A DNA stretch of 64,000 nucleotides from WHSW01 sp963705955 (GCA_963705955.1 CAVPLH010000006.1:1240001-1304000); one strand, 5' to 3'. Positions 19,519 to 29,208 are shown, counted from the first letter of the stretch. Made by a program: numbers and translations. Notes: generated by a model from the letters alone, not told the origin.

Positions 19519-20103
19519 CTAGTGGTGCTCGATCACCCGGTCGACGATGTGGTACTCCTTCGCCTCCTCGGAGGACATGAAGTAGTCGCGCTCGGTGTCC
19601 TTCGTGACCTTCTCGAAGGGCTGGTTGGTGTGCTTGGCGATGATCTCGTCGAGCCGCCGGCGGACGTCGATGATCTCCTTCGCGTGAATCTCGATGTCGG
19701 TCGCCTGCCCCTGGAAGCCGGCCGAGACCTGATGGATGAGGATCTTCGAGTTCGGCGTCGCCATCCGCTTGCCCTCCGCACCGCCGGCGAGCAGCAGGGC
19801 GCCCATGCTCATCGCGACCCCGACGCAGATCGTCTGCACATCGGGCTTGATGTACTGCATCGTGTCGTAGATCGCGAGCCCCGCATAGACGGAGCCGCCC
19901 GGGGAGTTGACGTAGATCGAGACGTCCTTGTCGGGATCCTCGGACTCGAGGTGGATGAGCTGCGCGACGATCAGGTTCGCGATGTCCTCGGTCACCGGCG
20001 TGCCGAGGAAGATGATCCGCTCGTTGAGCAGGCGCGAGTAGATGTCGAACGCGCGCTCGCCGCGCGACGTCTGCTCGACCACCATTGGAACCAACGGGCT
20101 CAT
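19519..20103 (-). CDS. clpP: ATP-dependent Clp protease proteolytic subunit ClpP
   Basis: A 194-residue serine peptidase that forms the tetradecameric barrel fed by ClpX. The catalytic triad is visible: Ser in VGVAMSMGALL, His in KILIHQVS and Asp in TKDTERDYFMS. VNSPGGSVYAGLAIYDTM is the family signature. The order is tig-clpP-(small gene)-clpX. Confidence 0.97.
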   Translation of the reverse strand: MSPLVPMVVEQTSRGERAFDIYSRLLNERIIFLGTPVTEDIANLIVAQLIHLESEDPDKDVSIYVNSPGGSVYAGLAIYDTMQYIKPDVQTICVGVAMSMGALLLAGGAEGKRMATPNSKILIHQVSAGFQGQATDIEIHAKEIIDVRRRLDEIIAKHTNQPFEKVTKDTERDYFMSSEEAKEYHIVDRVIEHH

Positions 20104-20162
20104 CGGCGGATGAGTCTACAAAGCCGAACCGGCGAACCCGCCCGGGCCGCGCCCGCTGCGGA

Positions 20163-21601
20163 CTAGGAGCCGGGCGTCCAGAGCTCGCCGGGCTTGCCCT
20201 CGGGCTCTCGCTCCGGCGACCCGGCACCCTGCGACGAGCCGGCGCCGGCCACCGACTCGGCCTCCGCGGCCGCCTTCTCCGGGGTCCAGATCTGCTCGCG
20301 GGCGGCGGCCCGCTCCATCGCGATCGGCTCGACCGACTCGGCGAGCAGGTCGGCCGCCAACCGCAGGCGGACCTCGTCGCGCAGCAGGCTGTCGCGGCCC
20401 GTCTCGCGGAGCCGGGCGAGCAGCTTCGCGGGGTCGTTCTTGCCGTCGCCGGGCCCGAGCGCCTCGATCAGCTGCTCGTCGCCAGGATCGATTCCCTCGG
20501 CCTCGGCGACGGCGTCGAGCACCGCCTCGCGGCGAAGCGCCCGCTCGGCGTCCTCCTCGGCGTCGTTGATCAGGTCGTGGCGGTCCTTGCCCTGCATCCG
20601 CGCGTAGGTCTGCGGATCGACCCCGCGGGAGCTGAGCTGGCGCTCGATCCGCTCCCACATCTCGTGGGCGCGGGCGTGGACGAGGTCGTGGGGTATCTCG
20701 AGCTTCGCCCGCGCCGCGACCGCGTCGACGGCGGCCTCGCGGAACTCGGCCTCGGCGCGCTGCTCGAGGCCCTCGGCCATCCGGCCGCGGATCTCGTCGC
20801 GAAGCTCGGCCAGGGTCTCGAACTCCGAGGCCTCGGAGGCGAACTCGTCGTCGAGGTCGGGCAGGTTCTTCTCCCGGACCTCCTTCACCGTGACCTCGAA
20901 GGTCGCGGTCTTGCCGGCGAGCCCCTCGGGCTCGTGGTCCTCGGGGAAGCTGACCTCGACCGAGCGCTCGTCCCCCGCGGCGGCGCCCGTGAGCTCGGCG
21001 TCGAACTCGGGCAGCAGGCCCTCGCCGCCGAGCTCGACGACGAAGTCGCGCGACTCCGAGCCCTCGAACGGCTCGCCGTCGATCGTGCCGCTGAAGTCGA
21101 TCACGACCGCGTCGCCGGACGCCGCCGCGCGGTCGACCGGGGCGAGGCTGGCGAAGCCCTCGCGGAGCCGGTCGAGCTCAGCCGCGACCGCATCGTCGGG
21201 GACCTCGATCTCGGCCTTGCCGACCTCGATCCCCTTCCAGTCGCCGAGCTCGGCCTGCGGACGGACGCCGACCTCGATCGTGAAGTCGAGGTCCTCGCCC
21301 TCGGCCGGAAGCTCGCCGACGTCCAGCTTCGGCTCGCCGATCGCGGTGACGCCGGAATCGAGCAGGGCGCGCTCGTACCACTCGGGCAACGCCTCCCGGA
21401 GCGCCTGTTCGACGACCGCCTCGCGGCCGACCCGCTGGATCACGAGCTGGGCCGGCACCTTGCCCTTGCGGAAGCCCGGCATCTTCATCTCGCCGGCCAG
21501 GCTCCGGGCGGCCCGGTCGACCCGCTTCGCAAGGTCGTCCGCGGCACCGCGACATCGATTTTCACCCGCGACTCGGGCAGCTCCGTGATTGAGGTCTTCA
21601 T
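20163..21601 (-). CDS. tig: Trigger factor, ribosome-associated chaperone (apparent frameshift)
   Basis: About 480 codons. The N-terminal ribosome-binding part begins MKTSITELPESRVKIDVAVP at 21601. After a frame change near 21544 it continues ADDLAKRVDRAARSLAGEMK and MPGFRKGKVP, where GFRKGKVP is the ribosome-docking motif. One missing G restores the frame. A PPIase-like domain (GDAVVIDFSGTIDGEPFEG) and a helical C-terminal domain follow. The tail (~residue 440 on) is Glu/Ala/Ser-rich. First gene of the tig-clpP-clpX-valS-folC run. Confidence 0.93.
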
Positions 21602-21636
21602 CCGCCGGAACCTTAGACGTCGCTACCGTTCGGGCG

Positions 21637-22771
21637 ATGGACCTCGGCCGGACGGCGATCGGCACCTGGAGCGGCGGGCGCTTCATGCGCTTCGGCGAGG
21701 CGATCGACGAGGACCGGCTCGCCGAGCTGCTGCGTCCCGGCGACGGAATCGACACCGTGATCACCGCGGACGTCTACGGGCAGGGCGCCGCGGACGCGCT
21801 GCTCGGGCGGGCCCTCGACGGCGTCGACCGCGATTCCTACTGCCTGGTGGGCGCCGTCGGGCACGACTTCGTCCACGGTGAGCGCGACGGGCCGAGGGGC
21901 TTCCCGCGCTTCACCGACCCGCGCCTGCGGCCCGCCGCCGGCTACGCCGACTACCTCCGCGAGGCGGCCGAGGCCAGCCTCGGGCGGGTCGGCGCATCGA
22001 GCTTCGATCTCCTGCTGCTCCACAACCCCGACCGCATCGGCTACACGTCCGCGGCCGTCTGGGACGGGATGTCGGCGCTTCGGGACGCGGGCCTGACGCG
22101 GATGATCGGCGTCGCGCCGGGACCGGCGAACGGGTTCACGCTCGACCTGATCGACTGCTTCGAGCGCTACGGCGAACGAATCGACTGGGCGATGATCATC
22201 CTCAACCCGCTCGAGCCCTGGCCGGGCGAGCTCTGCCTCGAGGCCGCCGACCGCCAGGAGGTGGCGGTGCTGACCCGGGTCGTCGACTACGGCGGGCTGT
22301 TCTGGGACGACGTCCTCCCCGGCCACGCGTTCGCCGAGCACGACCACCGTCTCTTCCGCCCCGAGGGCTGGGTAGCCGCGGGCCGGGAGCGGATCGAGCG
22401 GATGCGGCCGATCGCCGAGCGCCACGGGCTGACCGCGATCCAGCTCGCCTGCCAGTGGAACCTCGCCCACCCGCGCGGTCGAATCGGTCGCGCCGACGGT
22501 GATCCAGGAGCCCGGCGCCGGGGCCCGGCCGATCGAGGACAAGCGGGCCGAGCTTGCGGCGCTGCCCGCGCTTCGACTCGACGACGACGAGGTCGCGGAG
22601 ATCCGCGCGATCGGCGACAACCGCAACCGGATGGCGCTCAAGGGCGCCAACCCCGAGCACGACGGCGAGGAACGCGCCGACGCCTGGCCGCTCAACGAGG
22701 GCCTGCTCGAGGCCGGGCGGCGATGGGACGTCGACCCCGACCGCGACCTGCGCCACACCGTGGCCGTTTGA
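21637..22771 (+). CDS. Aldo/keto reductase (apparent frameshift)
   Basis: Putative NAD(P)H-dependent oxidoreductase of about 378 codons, close in outline to D-threo-aldose 1-dehydrogenase. Features: LGRTAIGTWSGGRFMRFGEA, DTVITADVYGQGAADALLGR, DLLLLHNPD and LTAIQLACQWNLAHP. After WNLAHP the frame changes near 22475 and the family sequence resumes as VESVAPTVIQEPGAG. It is divergent from tig by 35 bases. Substrate unknown. Confidence 0.82.
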
Positions 22772-22950
22772 GCCGGCTCGAGCGGTTCGGCGCCTGGATC
22801 GTCACCGGCCCGGTCGGCAGGGTCGCCGCCTTCTTCGCCGATCTCGCCGTCTACTGGGGCCGCTCGGTCCGCGCCCGTCTCAGTGATCCTCGGCGTAGCC
22901 GATCAGCTGCCGGTCGGTCAGCCACTCGACCGGGGCGCGATCGTCGGTGA
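22768..22950 (+). CDS. Possible small protein, TTG start, overlapping the opposite gene
   Basis: A 60-residue frame starting with a TTG that overlaps the aldo/keto reductase stop (TTGA). The first 45 residues (ERFGAWIVTGPVGRVAAFFA, DLAVYWGRSVRAR) look like a genuine amphipathic or membrane-associated peptide. The last ~24 codons are antisense to the end of the next gene. An unseen indel may hide an earlier stop. No family recognised. Confidence 0.4.
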   Translation: MSRLERFGAWIVTGPVGRVAAFFADLAVYWGRSVRARLSDPRRSRSAAGRSATRPGRDRR

Positions 22951-24376
22951 ACACCTCGCCGCCGGCCAGCCGCGGCCCGATCCGGGCGGCGTCGGCCGTC
23001 GCCAGCTCGGCGAGCCTGCCGTGCATGCGCCGCCGCGCCGCCCGGCGCAGCGGGGCGGCGCCGGCGCGGGCGTCGGTGCCGAGGAGCAGCGTGTTGGTCG
23101 ACTCGACCGGGTCGCGGAGGACGGTGTCGAAGGCCGCGGCCATCGTCCGGCCGACGACGCGCTCGACGTCGTCGTCGCCTTCCACGTGGCCGACGTTGAC
23201 GACGACGACGCCGCCCGGCGCGAGACGCTCGCCGACGAGCTCGAAGAACTCCCTGGTCGCCAGGTAGAACGGGATGTAGGGCTGGTGGTAGGCGTCGACG
23301 ACGATCAGGTCGTAGCCGCCGCCCGAGCTCCGCAGCCAGGGCCGCGCGTCCTCGTCGTGGATCACCAGCCTCTCGTTCGAGCCCATGTCGAAATAGCGAT
23401 ACCCGAGCTCGCTCAGCTCCGCGTCGATCTCGACCCCGTCGACCGCCGCACGGGGCCAGAAGCGCCCGTACTGGCGCGCGATCGTGCCCCCGGCGTTGCC
23501 GAGGATCGCGACCCGTCGCGGCGCCCGTTCCCGGGCGGTGAACGGCAGGGTCAGGAAGCTGTCCCAGTAGTCGCCGGTCAGATAGCCCCGGGCGGGGAGG
23601 ATCGAGTGCACCGCCTGACCCTCGTTGAGCTCCATCGTCCGCTCACCGTCGGGCCGCTCGATCACCCGCACGTACTGCTGCGACGTCTCGCCCTCGTAGA
23701 GGATGCGCCCGATGTCGACCGCCTTCACGGTGCCGACCGGCAGCGCGACGACGACCGCGAGCGCCGCCGGGACGGCGACGTAGCGCCAGCCGAGGCCGGC
23801 CGCGGCGACCAGCGCCAGGGCGACGGCGAAGATCAGGAAGGTCCGCTGCGTGCCCGCGAACGGGATCAGGACGAGCGCCGCGAGCATCGTCCCGGTCAGC
23901 GAGCCGACGGTGGAGATCGCGTACAGCCGCCCGGCGATCTCTCCGGAGTGGGCGACGTCTGAGATCGCGAGCCGGATCGCCCACGGCGAGCAGGTCCCGA
24001 GCAGCACCACCGGGACGGCGACCAGGACCAGGACCCCGAGCAGCGAGCCGAGGAAGGCGCCGGCGTCGATCTGGTCGAAGGCGTCGACCGAGAGGTTGAG
24101 GAACGGGCGGGCGACGAACGGGACGGCGGCGAGCAGCACCGCGGCGCCGACCACGACCGCGCAGAGGCTGCGCACGTCGGGCCGCCGGTCGGCGAGCCGG
24201 CCGCCGAGCCAGTAGCCGACCGAGAGCGAGACGAGGACGACGGCGATCGTGTTCGCCCAGACGATCGTCGAGGCGCCGAAGAACGGCGCCAGCAGCCGCG
24301 CTGCGGCGATCTCGGCGCCGAGGCTCGCCATGCCGACGACGAACACGAGCAGGTAGAGAAAGCGGTTGCGGCTCAC
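22880..24376 (-). CDS. Membrane-embedded spermidine-synthase-like protein
   Basis: About 498 residues. The N-terminal half has roughly seven membrane spans from FLYLLVFVVGMASLGAEIAA to a span around residues 210-235. The C-terminal half is a Rossmann methyltransferase/spermidine-synthase fold (RRVAILGNAGGTIARQYGRF, VDGVEIDAELSELG, YDLIVVDAYHQPYIPFYLAT). The synthase-type Gly-rich loop and acidic residue are present, but the polyamine substrate is not demonstrated for such fused proteins. GTG at 24376 (VSRNRF) is chosen. Confidence 0.82.
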   Translation of the reverse strand: MSRNRFLYLLVFVVGMASLGAEIAAARLLAPFFGASTIVWANTIAVVLVSLSVGYWLGGRLADRRPDVRSLCAVVVGAAVLLAAVPFVARPFLNLSVDAFDQIDAGAFLGSLLGVLVLVAVPVVLLGTCSPWAIRLAISDVAHSGEIAGRLYAISTVGSLTGTMLAALVLIPFAGTQRTFLIFAVALALVAAAGLGWRYVAVPAALAVVVALPVGTVKAVDIGRILYEGETSQQYVRVIERPDGERTMELNEGQAVHSILPARGYLTGDYWDSFLTLPFTARERAPRRVAILGNAGGTIARQYGRFWPRAAVDGVEIDAELSELGYRYFDMGSNERLVIHDEDARPWLRSSGGGYDLIVVDAYHQPYIPFYLATREFFELVGERLAPGGVVVVNVGHVEGDDDVERVVGRTMAAAFDTVLRDPVESTNTLLLGTDARAGAAPLRRAARRRMHGRLAELATADAARIGPRLAGGEVFTDDRAPVEWLTDRQLIGYAEDH

Positions 24377-24392
24377 CGCGGGCAACTCGCGC

Positions 24393-25262
24393 TCACGACC
24401 CCAGGATCCGCTCGCGCAGGCGCTCCCCCTGCCCGGCGGCGACGGCGCGCGCGGCGCGCCCCGGGTCGAGCTCGAACCCATGCGCGTCGGCGAGCTCGAT
24501 CAGCTCCTGCTTCTCGGTGCTGCGGTTGGCGGCCCGGAAGAAGAGCCAGATGAACAGCCCCAGCGTCACGGCGCCGGTCTCGATCATCATCAGGTTGCCG
24601 GCCGCGCCCTGGTCGGCGAGCGGGCTGATCCCCCGGTCCGCCTCGCCCGGGCCGTAGTCCGGATAGAGCACCGAGCCCGACCAGATGAAGACGTTCGCGA
24701 GCACCGCGCCGAGCAGGCGGACGACGATGATGTAGACGAGCTTCGCGCCGTCGCCGAACCAGGCCGGCTTCGGCAGCGGGCCGACGAGCGGCAGCCACAT
24801 CGCGAGCCCGAAGGTGAAGAAGCACGCGTGCTGGACGACGTGCAGCAGCGGCTGGTCGAGGACCCCCTGATAGAGGGTCGAGAGGTGCCAGAGATAGAGG
24901 TTGACGGCCCACAGAGGCAGCGCGACGAGCGGGTGGCCGAGGACTCGCAGCCACGCGAACGGCCGACGGGCGAGCAGCGGCGCGAGGATCGGTCCGGTGA
25001 GTCCGAGCGAGATCAGCAGCCCGGCGATGTCCGCGATCAACAGGTGCTGGGCCATGTGGGCGACGACGAGCTCGTCGTCGATCGACGCCAGCGGCGGCAC
25101 GTCGGAGACGATCAGGACGACGATCCCGCCGGCGAAGGCGATCTGGCGCCAGATGTCGACCGGGCGGCCGCGAGCGGCGAGCGTCGACACCCGGCGCGCG
25201 TAGGCGAGCGCGATCGCCAGCAGCAGGAGGGGCGCGGCGACGTCGATCACGGTGGCCGCCAT
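24393..25262 (-). CDS. CtaG-type cytochrome c oxidase assembly factor
   Basis: A 289-residue integral membrane protein with about seven spans, of the Caa3_CtaG family. Conserved histidines and motifs: VAHMAQHLLIADIAGLL, NLYLWHLSTLYQG, HVVQHACFFTFGL. These proteins are linked to copper delivery to caa3-type oxidases. It precedes the spermidine-synthase-like gene by 16 bases. No oxidase subunit genes lie in the window. Confidence 0.85.
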   Translation of the reverse strand: MAATVIDVAAPLLLLAIALAYARRVSTLAARGRPVDIWRQIAFAGGIVVLIVSDVPPLASIDDELVVAHMAQHLLIADIAGLLISLGLTGPILAPLLARRPFAWLRVLGHPLVALPLWAVNLYLWHLSTLYQGVLDQPLLHVVQHACFFTFGLAMWLPLVGPLPKPAWFGDGAKLVYIIVVRLLGAVLANVFIWSGSVLYPDYGPGEADRGISPLADQGAAGNLMMIETGAVTLGLFIWLFFRAANRSTEKQELIELADAHGFELDPGRAARAVAAGQGERLRERILGS

Positions 25263-25307
25263 CGCCTCAGAATCTAGCGAGCGTTCCCGGTCTGTCGAGC
25301 TGTCCGG

Positions 25308-25737
25308 CTAGCCGCGCTGGAGCCTCGATCGCACGCCGTCGACCGCCTGATCGGCGATCGATCGCAGGTAGCGCTTCCCCATCACCCCGAACAGGAGGCG
25401 GTACTGCAGCGCCGTCGGCTCGATCCCGATCTCGACCTCGGCGAACGTCTGCGACTGCGCCTCGGTCAGCACCCAGCGCGAGTAGTAGCCGCGTCTGCTC
25501 GCAGCGGAGCTTGATCGTGCGCAGCTCGTCGAGCTCCTCGATCCTGAACGTGGTCTCGGACTTGCCGAGCGGCGACTTGCTGACCTGCTGGAACTCTGCC
25601 TCGGCCTCGACCGTCGCGAGGCCCGTGACGCTGACGACGTTCCCGGCCCACTCGGGGTAGCGGCGGGGATCGCCGATGTAGGCCCAGACCTGTTCGACCG
25701 GGGCCTCGATCACAGTCTGCTTGCGTGCGGAGGGCAC
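25308..25737 (-). CDS. SRPBCC-fold polyketide-cyclase-like protein (apparent frameshift)
   Basis: About 143 codons of a START-like ligand-binding fold. The N-terminus VIEAPVEQVWAYIGDPRRYP followed by EWAGNVV is the classic SRPBCC opening. After LRCEQT the frame changes near 25490 and continues YYSRWVLTEAQSQTFAEVEI and RYLRSIADQAVDGVRSRLQ. The stop in that frame is at 25308. Start GTG at 25737. Ligand unknown. Confidence 0.75.
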
Positions 25738-25764
25738 CGCGACTCAGCCTACGCCCCGCCGGCC

Positions 25765-26738
25765 TCAGAGCCAGTGGATGCGGTGGAAGAACCGGTACAG
25801 GACGACGACGGCGACCGCCATGATCGTCAGCGCGACCCAATAGCCCCACGGCTGGTCGAGCTCGGGCATGTGGGTGAAGTTCATGCCCCAGATCGAGGCG
25901 AGGAAGGTCGGCACGGCGATGATCGCGGCCCAGGCGGAGATCGAGCGCACGACCTCGTTCTGCTTCACGCCCAGCAGCGCCAGGTTCGCCTCCAGGATCG
26001 AGGTCAGGAGCTCGCGCTGCGCGCTCACCTGCTCGTCGATTCGGCGCGCGTGGTCGGCGACGTCGCGAAAGTAGCGGCGCAGCTGCTCGTCCATCTCCGG
26101 GAACGCGCCGCGCTCCAGCGCCTCGAGCGGCGACAGCAACGGTGCGGTGGCGTGGTGGAACTCGATCACCTCGCGCTTCAGGAAGTAGATCCGCTGGGTG
26201 GCGTCGGCGCGGTCCCCGAAGATCTCCGCCTCGACCTCGGTGATGTCGTTGTCGATCCCCTCGAGCGACCGGCGCGTAGTCGTCGACGACCTTGTCGACG
26301 ATCGCCCAGACGGCCGCCGCCGGTCCCGCCTCGAGCAGCTCCGGGTGGTCCTCGAGACGCGCACGGACGTCGCTCAGCTTGCTCGCCTCGCCGTGGCGGA
26401 CGGCGATCACGTACGTGGAGGAGACGAACAGCATGATCTCGCCGAACTCGACCTCCTCCTTCTCGTCGTCGTAGCGAGCCGGTCGCAGGACGATGAAGTA
26501 GGACTGCGTCGTAGTCCTCGAGCTTCGGCCGCTGATGGGCGCGGTAGGCGTCCTCGAGCGCCAGCTCGTGGAGCCCGAAGCGCTCACCGACGTCCTCGAG
26601 CTCCTCGGCGGTCGGCTCGTAGAGCCCCAGCCAGACGAAGTCGCCGTCGCCGACGACGCAGGTCGCGGCGACCTCGAGCGGCAGCTTGCCCTCGTGCTGG
26701 CGCACGCCGTCGCGGTAATGCGCGCAATCGACGATCAC
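25765..26738 (-). CDS. corA: CorA-type magnesium/cobalt transporter (two apparent frameshifts)
   Basis: About 325 codons, the normal CorA length. The cytoplasmic N-terminal domain (LGLYEPTAEELEDVGERFGL) leads into the long stalk helix. The channel ends with the signature GMN in WGMNFTHMPEL plus two spans (AIIAVPTFLASIW; YWVALTIMAVAVVVLYRFF). The frame changes near 26506 (after KLEDYD) and near 26272 (before SLEGIDNDITEVE). Start GTG at 26738. Confidence 0.88.
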
Positions 26739-26814
26739 GGTCGGCCTTTCAGCCTCGCGCGCCCGCCTCCTGCCGCCGACAGGCGGCTCGCAGAGGCCTG
26801 GAAGCCGGCGTTGT

Positions 26815-27465
26815 CTACTGGTTCGGGGCCGAGGGCGGCGCCGCGGGGGGCGGCGAGGCGGGTGGCGTCGAGGACGCGGGTGGCGCCGCGGGCGCGGCCC
26901 CGTCCGGCTGCGAGAAGGAGACCTGGACCGGCTCGCGCTCGGCGGCGTCGGTGATCTCGAAGAACTCGCGCGGCGTGAATCCGCCCGACCCGGCGATCAC
27001 CGAGTTCGGGAAGATCTGGATCTTCGTGTTGTAGGCCTGGACGTTCGAGTTGTAGATCCGGCGCGACGCCTGGATCTCGTCCTCGAGCTCGCTCAGGTTG
27101 CGCGACAGCTGCTGGAAGTTCTCGGTCGCGCGCAGCTCTGGGTACTGCTCGGCGACGACCCGAAGCCCGCCCAGCGCCTGGCTCAGCATTCCCTCCGCCT
27201 GGCTCGCCTGCGCGGGTCCCTGTGCCTGCATCGCCGCCGCCCTCGCCTGGGTGACCTTCTCGAACGTCTCGCGCTCGTGCGTCGCGTAGCCCTTCACGGT
27301 CTCGACCAGGTTCGGGACCAGATCGTGACGGCGCTTCAGCTGCACGTCGATTCCCGACCACGACTCGTCGACCCGGTTGCGCGCCCCGATCATCGAGTTG
27401 CGGACCAGGACGTACGTGAGGCCGATCAGCAGCAGGACGACGATGACGATGATGACTACGACCAT
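26815..27465 (-). CDS. lemA: LemA family membrane-anchored protein
   Basis: About 216 residues. One N-terminal span (VVVIIVIVVLLLIGLTYVLV) precedes the LemA helical domain (RNRVDESWSGIDVQLKRRHD, LVPNLVETVKGYATHE, FPNSVIAGSGGF). The tail is Pro/Ala-rich. The family role is unclear. ATG at 27465 is chosen; the upstream open frame is shadow of the next gene. Confidence 0.9.
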   Translation of the reverse strand: MVVVIIVIVVLLLIGLTYVLVRNSMIGARNRVDESWSGIDVQLKRRHDLVPNLVETVKGYATHERETFEKVTQARAAAMQAQGPAQASQAEGMLSQALGGLRVVAEQYPELRATENFQQLSRNLSELEDEIQASRRIYNSNVQAYNTKIQIFPNSVIAGSGGFTPREFFEITDAAEREPVQVSFSQPDGAAPAAPPASSTPPASPPPAAPPSAPNQ

Positions 27466-27505
27466 TGGCGGCAGGACCTCTCGTTTGAAGTGGCTGAGGG
27501 GATGA

Positions 27506-27994
27506 TTATTCCTTAGTGGGGGTTGCTTCGACGGCCGGCAGGACCGCGAGGCGGCGGAGCGCCGACTCGACGAGGTCGGCCGGGAGGCCGGTGAGCCCGC
27601 TGGCGTCGATCCGGCCGAGCTCGTAGGCGAGCGCGACGGCGTCGGCGCCGGCGATCGCCGCCTCGATCGCCTCGGCATACGCCGGGTCGTCGCGGTCGCC
27701 CGCGGCCAGCTCGCGCAGCCGCGCGAGGCCGCTCTCGCGGGGCGCAGCCGCGGCCTGGCCGAGGGCGGCGCTCCCGCCCTCCGGCGCGCGCCGCGGCGGT
27801 CGCCCGCTGGGCGTGTAGGTCTCGGCGAGCGCGCCCTGGCGGCGCAGGCGCTCGATGTGCTGATAGACCGCGGCCCGGGTGATCCCGATGTCGTGGGCGA
27901 TCTGCTTCGCGGCGTAGCCCTGCTCGAGTCGCTCCAGCACCTCGCGCTGGCGCTTCGTGAGCGGGTCGTCGACCTGGTTCTGGGGCTGGAACAC
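27506..27994 (-). CDS. Helix-turn-helix transcriptional regulator, probably autoregulated
   Basis: A 162-residue protein. Its N-terminal winged or LuxR-like helix-turn-helix (LTKRQREVLERLEQGYAAKQ then IAHDIGITRAAVYQHIERLR) is followed by an Ala-rich helical region with no recognised ligand domain. The start is GTG at 27994. A near-consensus promoter ends only 6 bases upstream, so the mRNA is predicted to be leaderless. An inverted repeat covers the promoter spacer. lemA lies downstream. Confidence 0.78.
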   Translation of the reverse strand: MFQPQNQVDDPLTKRQREVLERLEQGYAAKQIAHDIGITRAAVYQHIERLRRQGALAETYTPSGRPPRRAPEGGSAALGQAAAAPRESGLARLRELAAGDRDDPAYAEAIEAAIAGADAVALAYELGRIDASGLTGLPADLVESALRRLAVLPAVEATPTKE

Positions 27995-28000
27995 GCGGAT

Positions 28001-28029
28001 AGCCTAGTTGACAATCAACTATATGTCAA
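28001..28029 (-). promoter_or_regulatory. Near-consensus promoter of the HTH regulator gene
   Basis: On the minus strand TTGACA (28029-28024) and TAGGCT (28006-28001) are 17 bases apart, matching the housekeeping -35/-10 pattern closely. Transcription would begin at or next to the GTG at 27994, giving a leaderless transcript. Confidence 0.7.
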
Positions 28030-28031
28030 CT
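28006..28031. promoter_or_regulatory. Inverted-repeat operator over the same promoter
   Basis: AGTTGACA and TGTCAACT form a perfect 8-base inverted repeat with a 10-base AT-rich spacer. A third half-site, TTGACAA, follows at 28031-28037. The repeat spans the -35 and the spacer, so a bound dimer would block RNA polymerase. The adjacent HTH regulator is the obvious candidate ligand. Confidence 0.6.
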
Positions 28032-28051
28032 TGACAATGAGTCCTGTGGCG

Positions 28052-28669
28052 TCAGTCGCCGAACGCGCCCTCGAGCCGCAGCAGGAACTCCTTCATCGGC
28101 GCGCCTCCGCCGTACTCGCCGAGCTCGCCGCCGGCGCGGACGACCCGGTGGCAGGGGACGACGATCGGGATCGGGTTCGAGCCGAGCGCCGTGCCGGCGG
28201 CGCGGAAGGCCCGCGGGTTGCCGGCCCGCCCCGCCATCTCCCCGTAGGTCGCGGTCGCCCCGAACGGAAGCTTCGCCGTCGCCCGCAGGACCCGGCCGTA
28301 GAAGCCGCGCGGAACCAGGCTCCAGTCGAGCTCGAGCTCGAACCGCTCCCGGTCGCGGTCGAAGTACTGGTCGAGCTCGCGCCGCGCCTCGTCGAGGCGG
28401 GACGGGAGCTCGAGCACCCGGGGCGAGATCTCGGTCGCGAGCTCGGCGAGGAAGTCGTCCTCGGCTCGGTTCGGGAGCCCGACGGCGACGATCCCGCGCT
28501 CGGTCGCGGCGATGTGGCCGGTCCCGATCGGGGAGTCGAAGCTCGCGTAGGCGACGTCGGCCAGCCCCTCGCGCTCGGCGAGCTCGATGACCCGCTTCGA
28601 CGCGGCCTCCGCTTCGCCGGGCGCGCCGGCGAAGATCCTCCTGATCGTGCTCTGATCGGCTCGGCTCAT
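28052..28669 (-). CDS. ogt: Methylated-DNA-[protein]-cysteine S-methyltransferase
   Basis: A 205-residue suicide DNA-repair enzyme that removes alkyl groups from O6-alkylguanine. The acceptor cysteine lies in IPIVVPCHRVV. The DNA-binding helix-turn-helix region (FGATATYGEMAGRAGNPRAF then RAAGTALGSNP) precedes it. The first ~35 residues extend beyond the usual domain. The ATG at 28669 overlaps the stop of an ECF sigma gene (ATGA). Confidence 0.93.
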   Translation of the reverse strand: MSRADQSTIRRIFAGAPGEAEAASKRVIELAEREGLADVAYASFDSPIGTGHIAATERGIVAVGLPNRAEDDFLAELATEISPRVLELPSRLDEARRELDQYFDRDRERFELELDWSLVPRGFYGRVLRATAKLPFGATATYGEMAGRAGNPRAFRAAGTALGSNPIPIVVPCHRVVRAGGELGEYGGGAPMKEFLLRLEGAFGD

Positions 28670-29208
28670 CGCTTTGCCTCCTGTTCGTCGATGTTCTCGC
28701 GCAGCGCGGCGAGCGCGTCGGCGACCCGTCGCCGGGCGGCCGCCTCGCTGCACCCGAGCGCGGCGCCGATCTCCCTGTAGGACAGATCGGCCGCGTAGCG
28801 CAGCGCGACCGCCGCCCGCTGGGCGTCGGAGAGCCCCGCGACCGCAGCCCAGACCTCCCCGTCGAGGTCGCCGACCCCGCCGCCGGCCGGCGGCGGCGCG
28901 GCCTGCTCGGGCAGGTCGGAACGCGGCTCGGGCCGCCGGTGGCGTGCCCGGTGGTGGTCGATCGCCTTGCGGCGGGCGATCGTCATCACCCAGGCGCGCG
29001 GATGGCGGCCGTCCATCCGATCGTAGGCGCGCAACGCCGCGATGAAGGTCTCCTGGAAGCAGTCGTCGGCGTCGTCGGGGCCGACCATCGCGCGCAGGAA
29101 CCCGAGCACCGCCTCTCGGTGCTCGTCGAGGAACCGCTGGAACGGTGCCCTCGGGGTCGCGCGCTTGCGGGCGTGGGTTGTCGGCGATGCCGTCGCGGTT
29201 GCGCTCAC
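28666..29208 (-). CDS. ECF sigma factor coupled to the DNA methyltransferase gene
   Basis: A 180-residue sigma-70 family protein. Region 2: GPDDADDCFQETFIAALRAY then HPRAWVMTIARRKAIDHHRA. Region 4: LSDAQRAAVALRYAADLSYR then EIGAALGCSEAAARRRVADA. No anti-sigma gene follows; the repair enzyme does, joined by ATGA. Start GTG at 29208. The link suggests a sigma-controlled alkylation response, or use of the region-4 domain as a local regulator. Confidence 0.88.
   Translation of the reverse strand: MSATATASPTTHARKRATPRAPFQRFLDEHREAVLGFLRAMVGPDDADDCFQETFIAALRAYDRMDGRHPRAWVMTIARRKAIDHHRARHRRPEPRSDLPEQAAPPPAGGGVGDLDGEVWAAVAGLSDAQRAAVALRYAADLSYREIGAALGCSEAAARRRVADALAALRENIDEQEAKR

Noticed and set aside
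28031..28051. Second promoter (TTGACA) reading rightward from the operator region
   Set aside because: No matching -10 at 16-18 bases, and the gene to the right is on the other strand.
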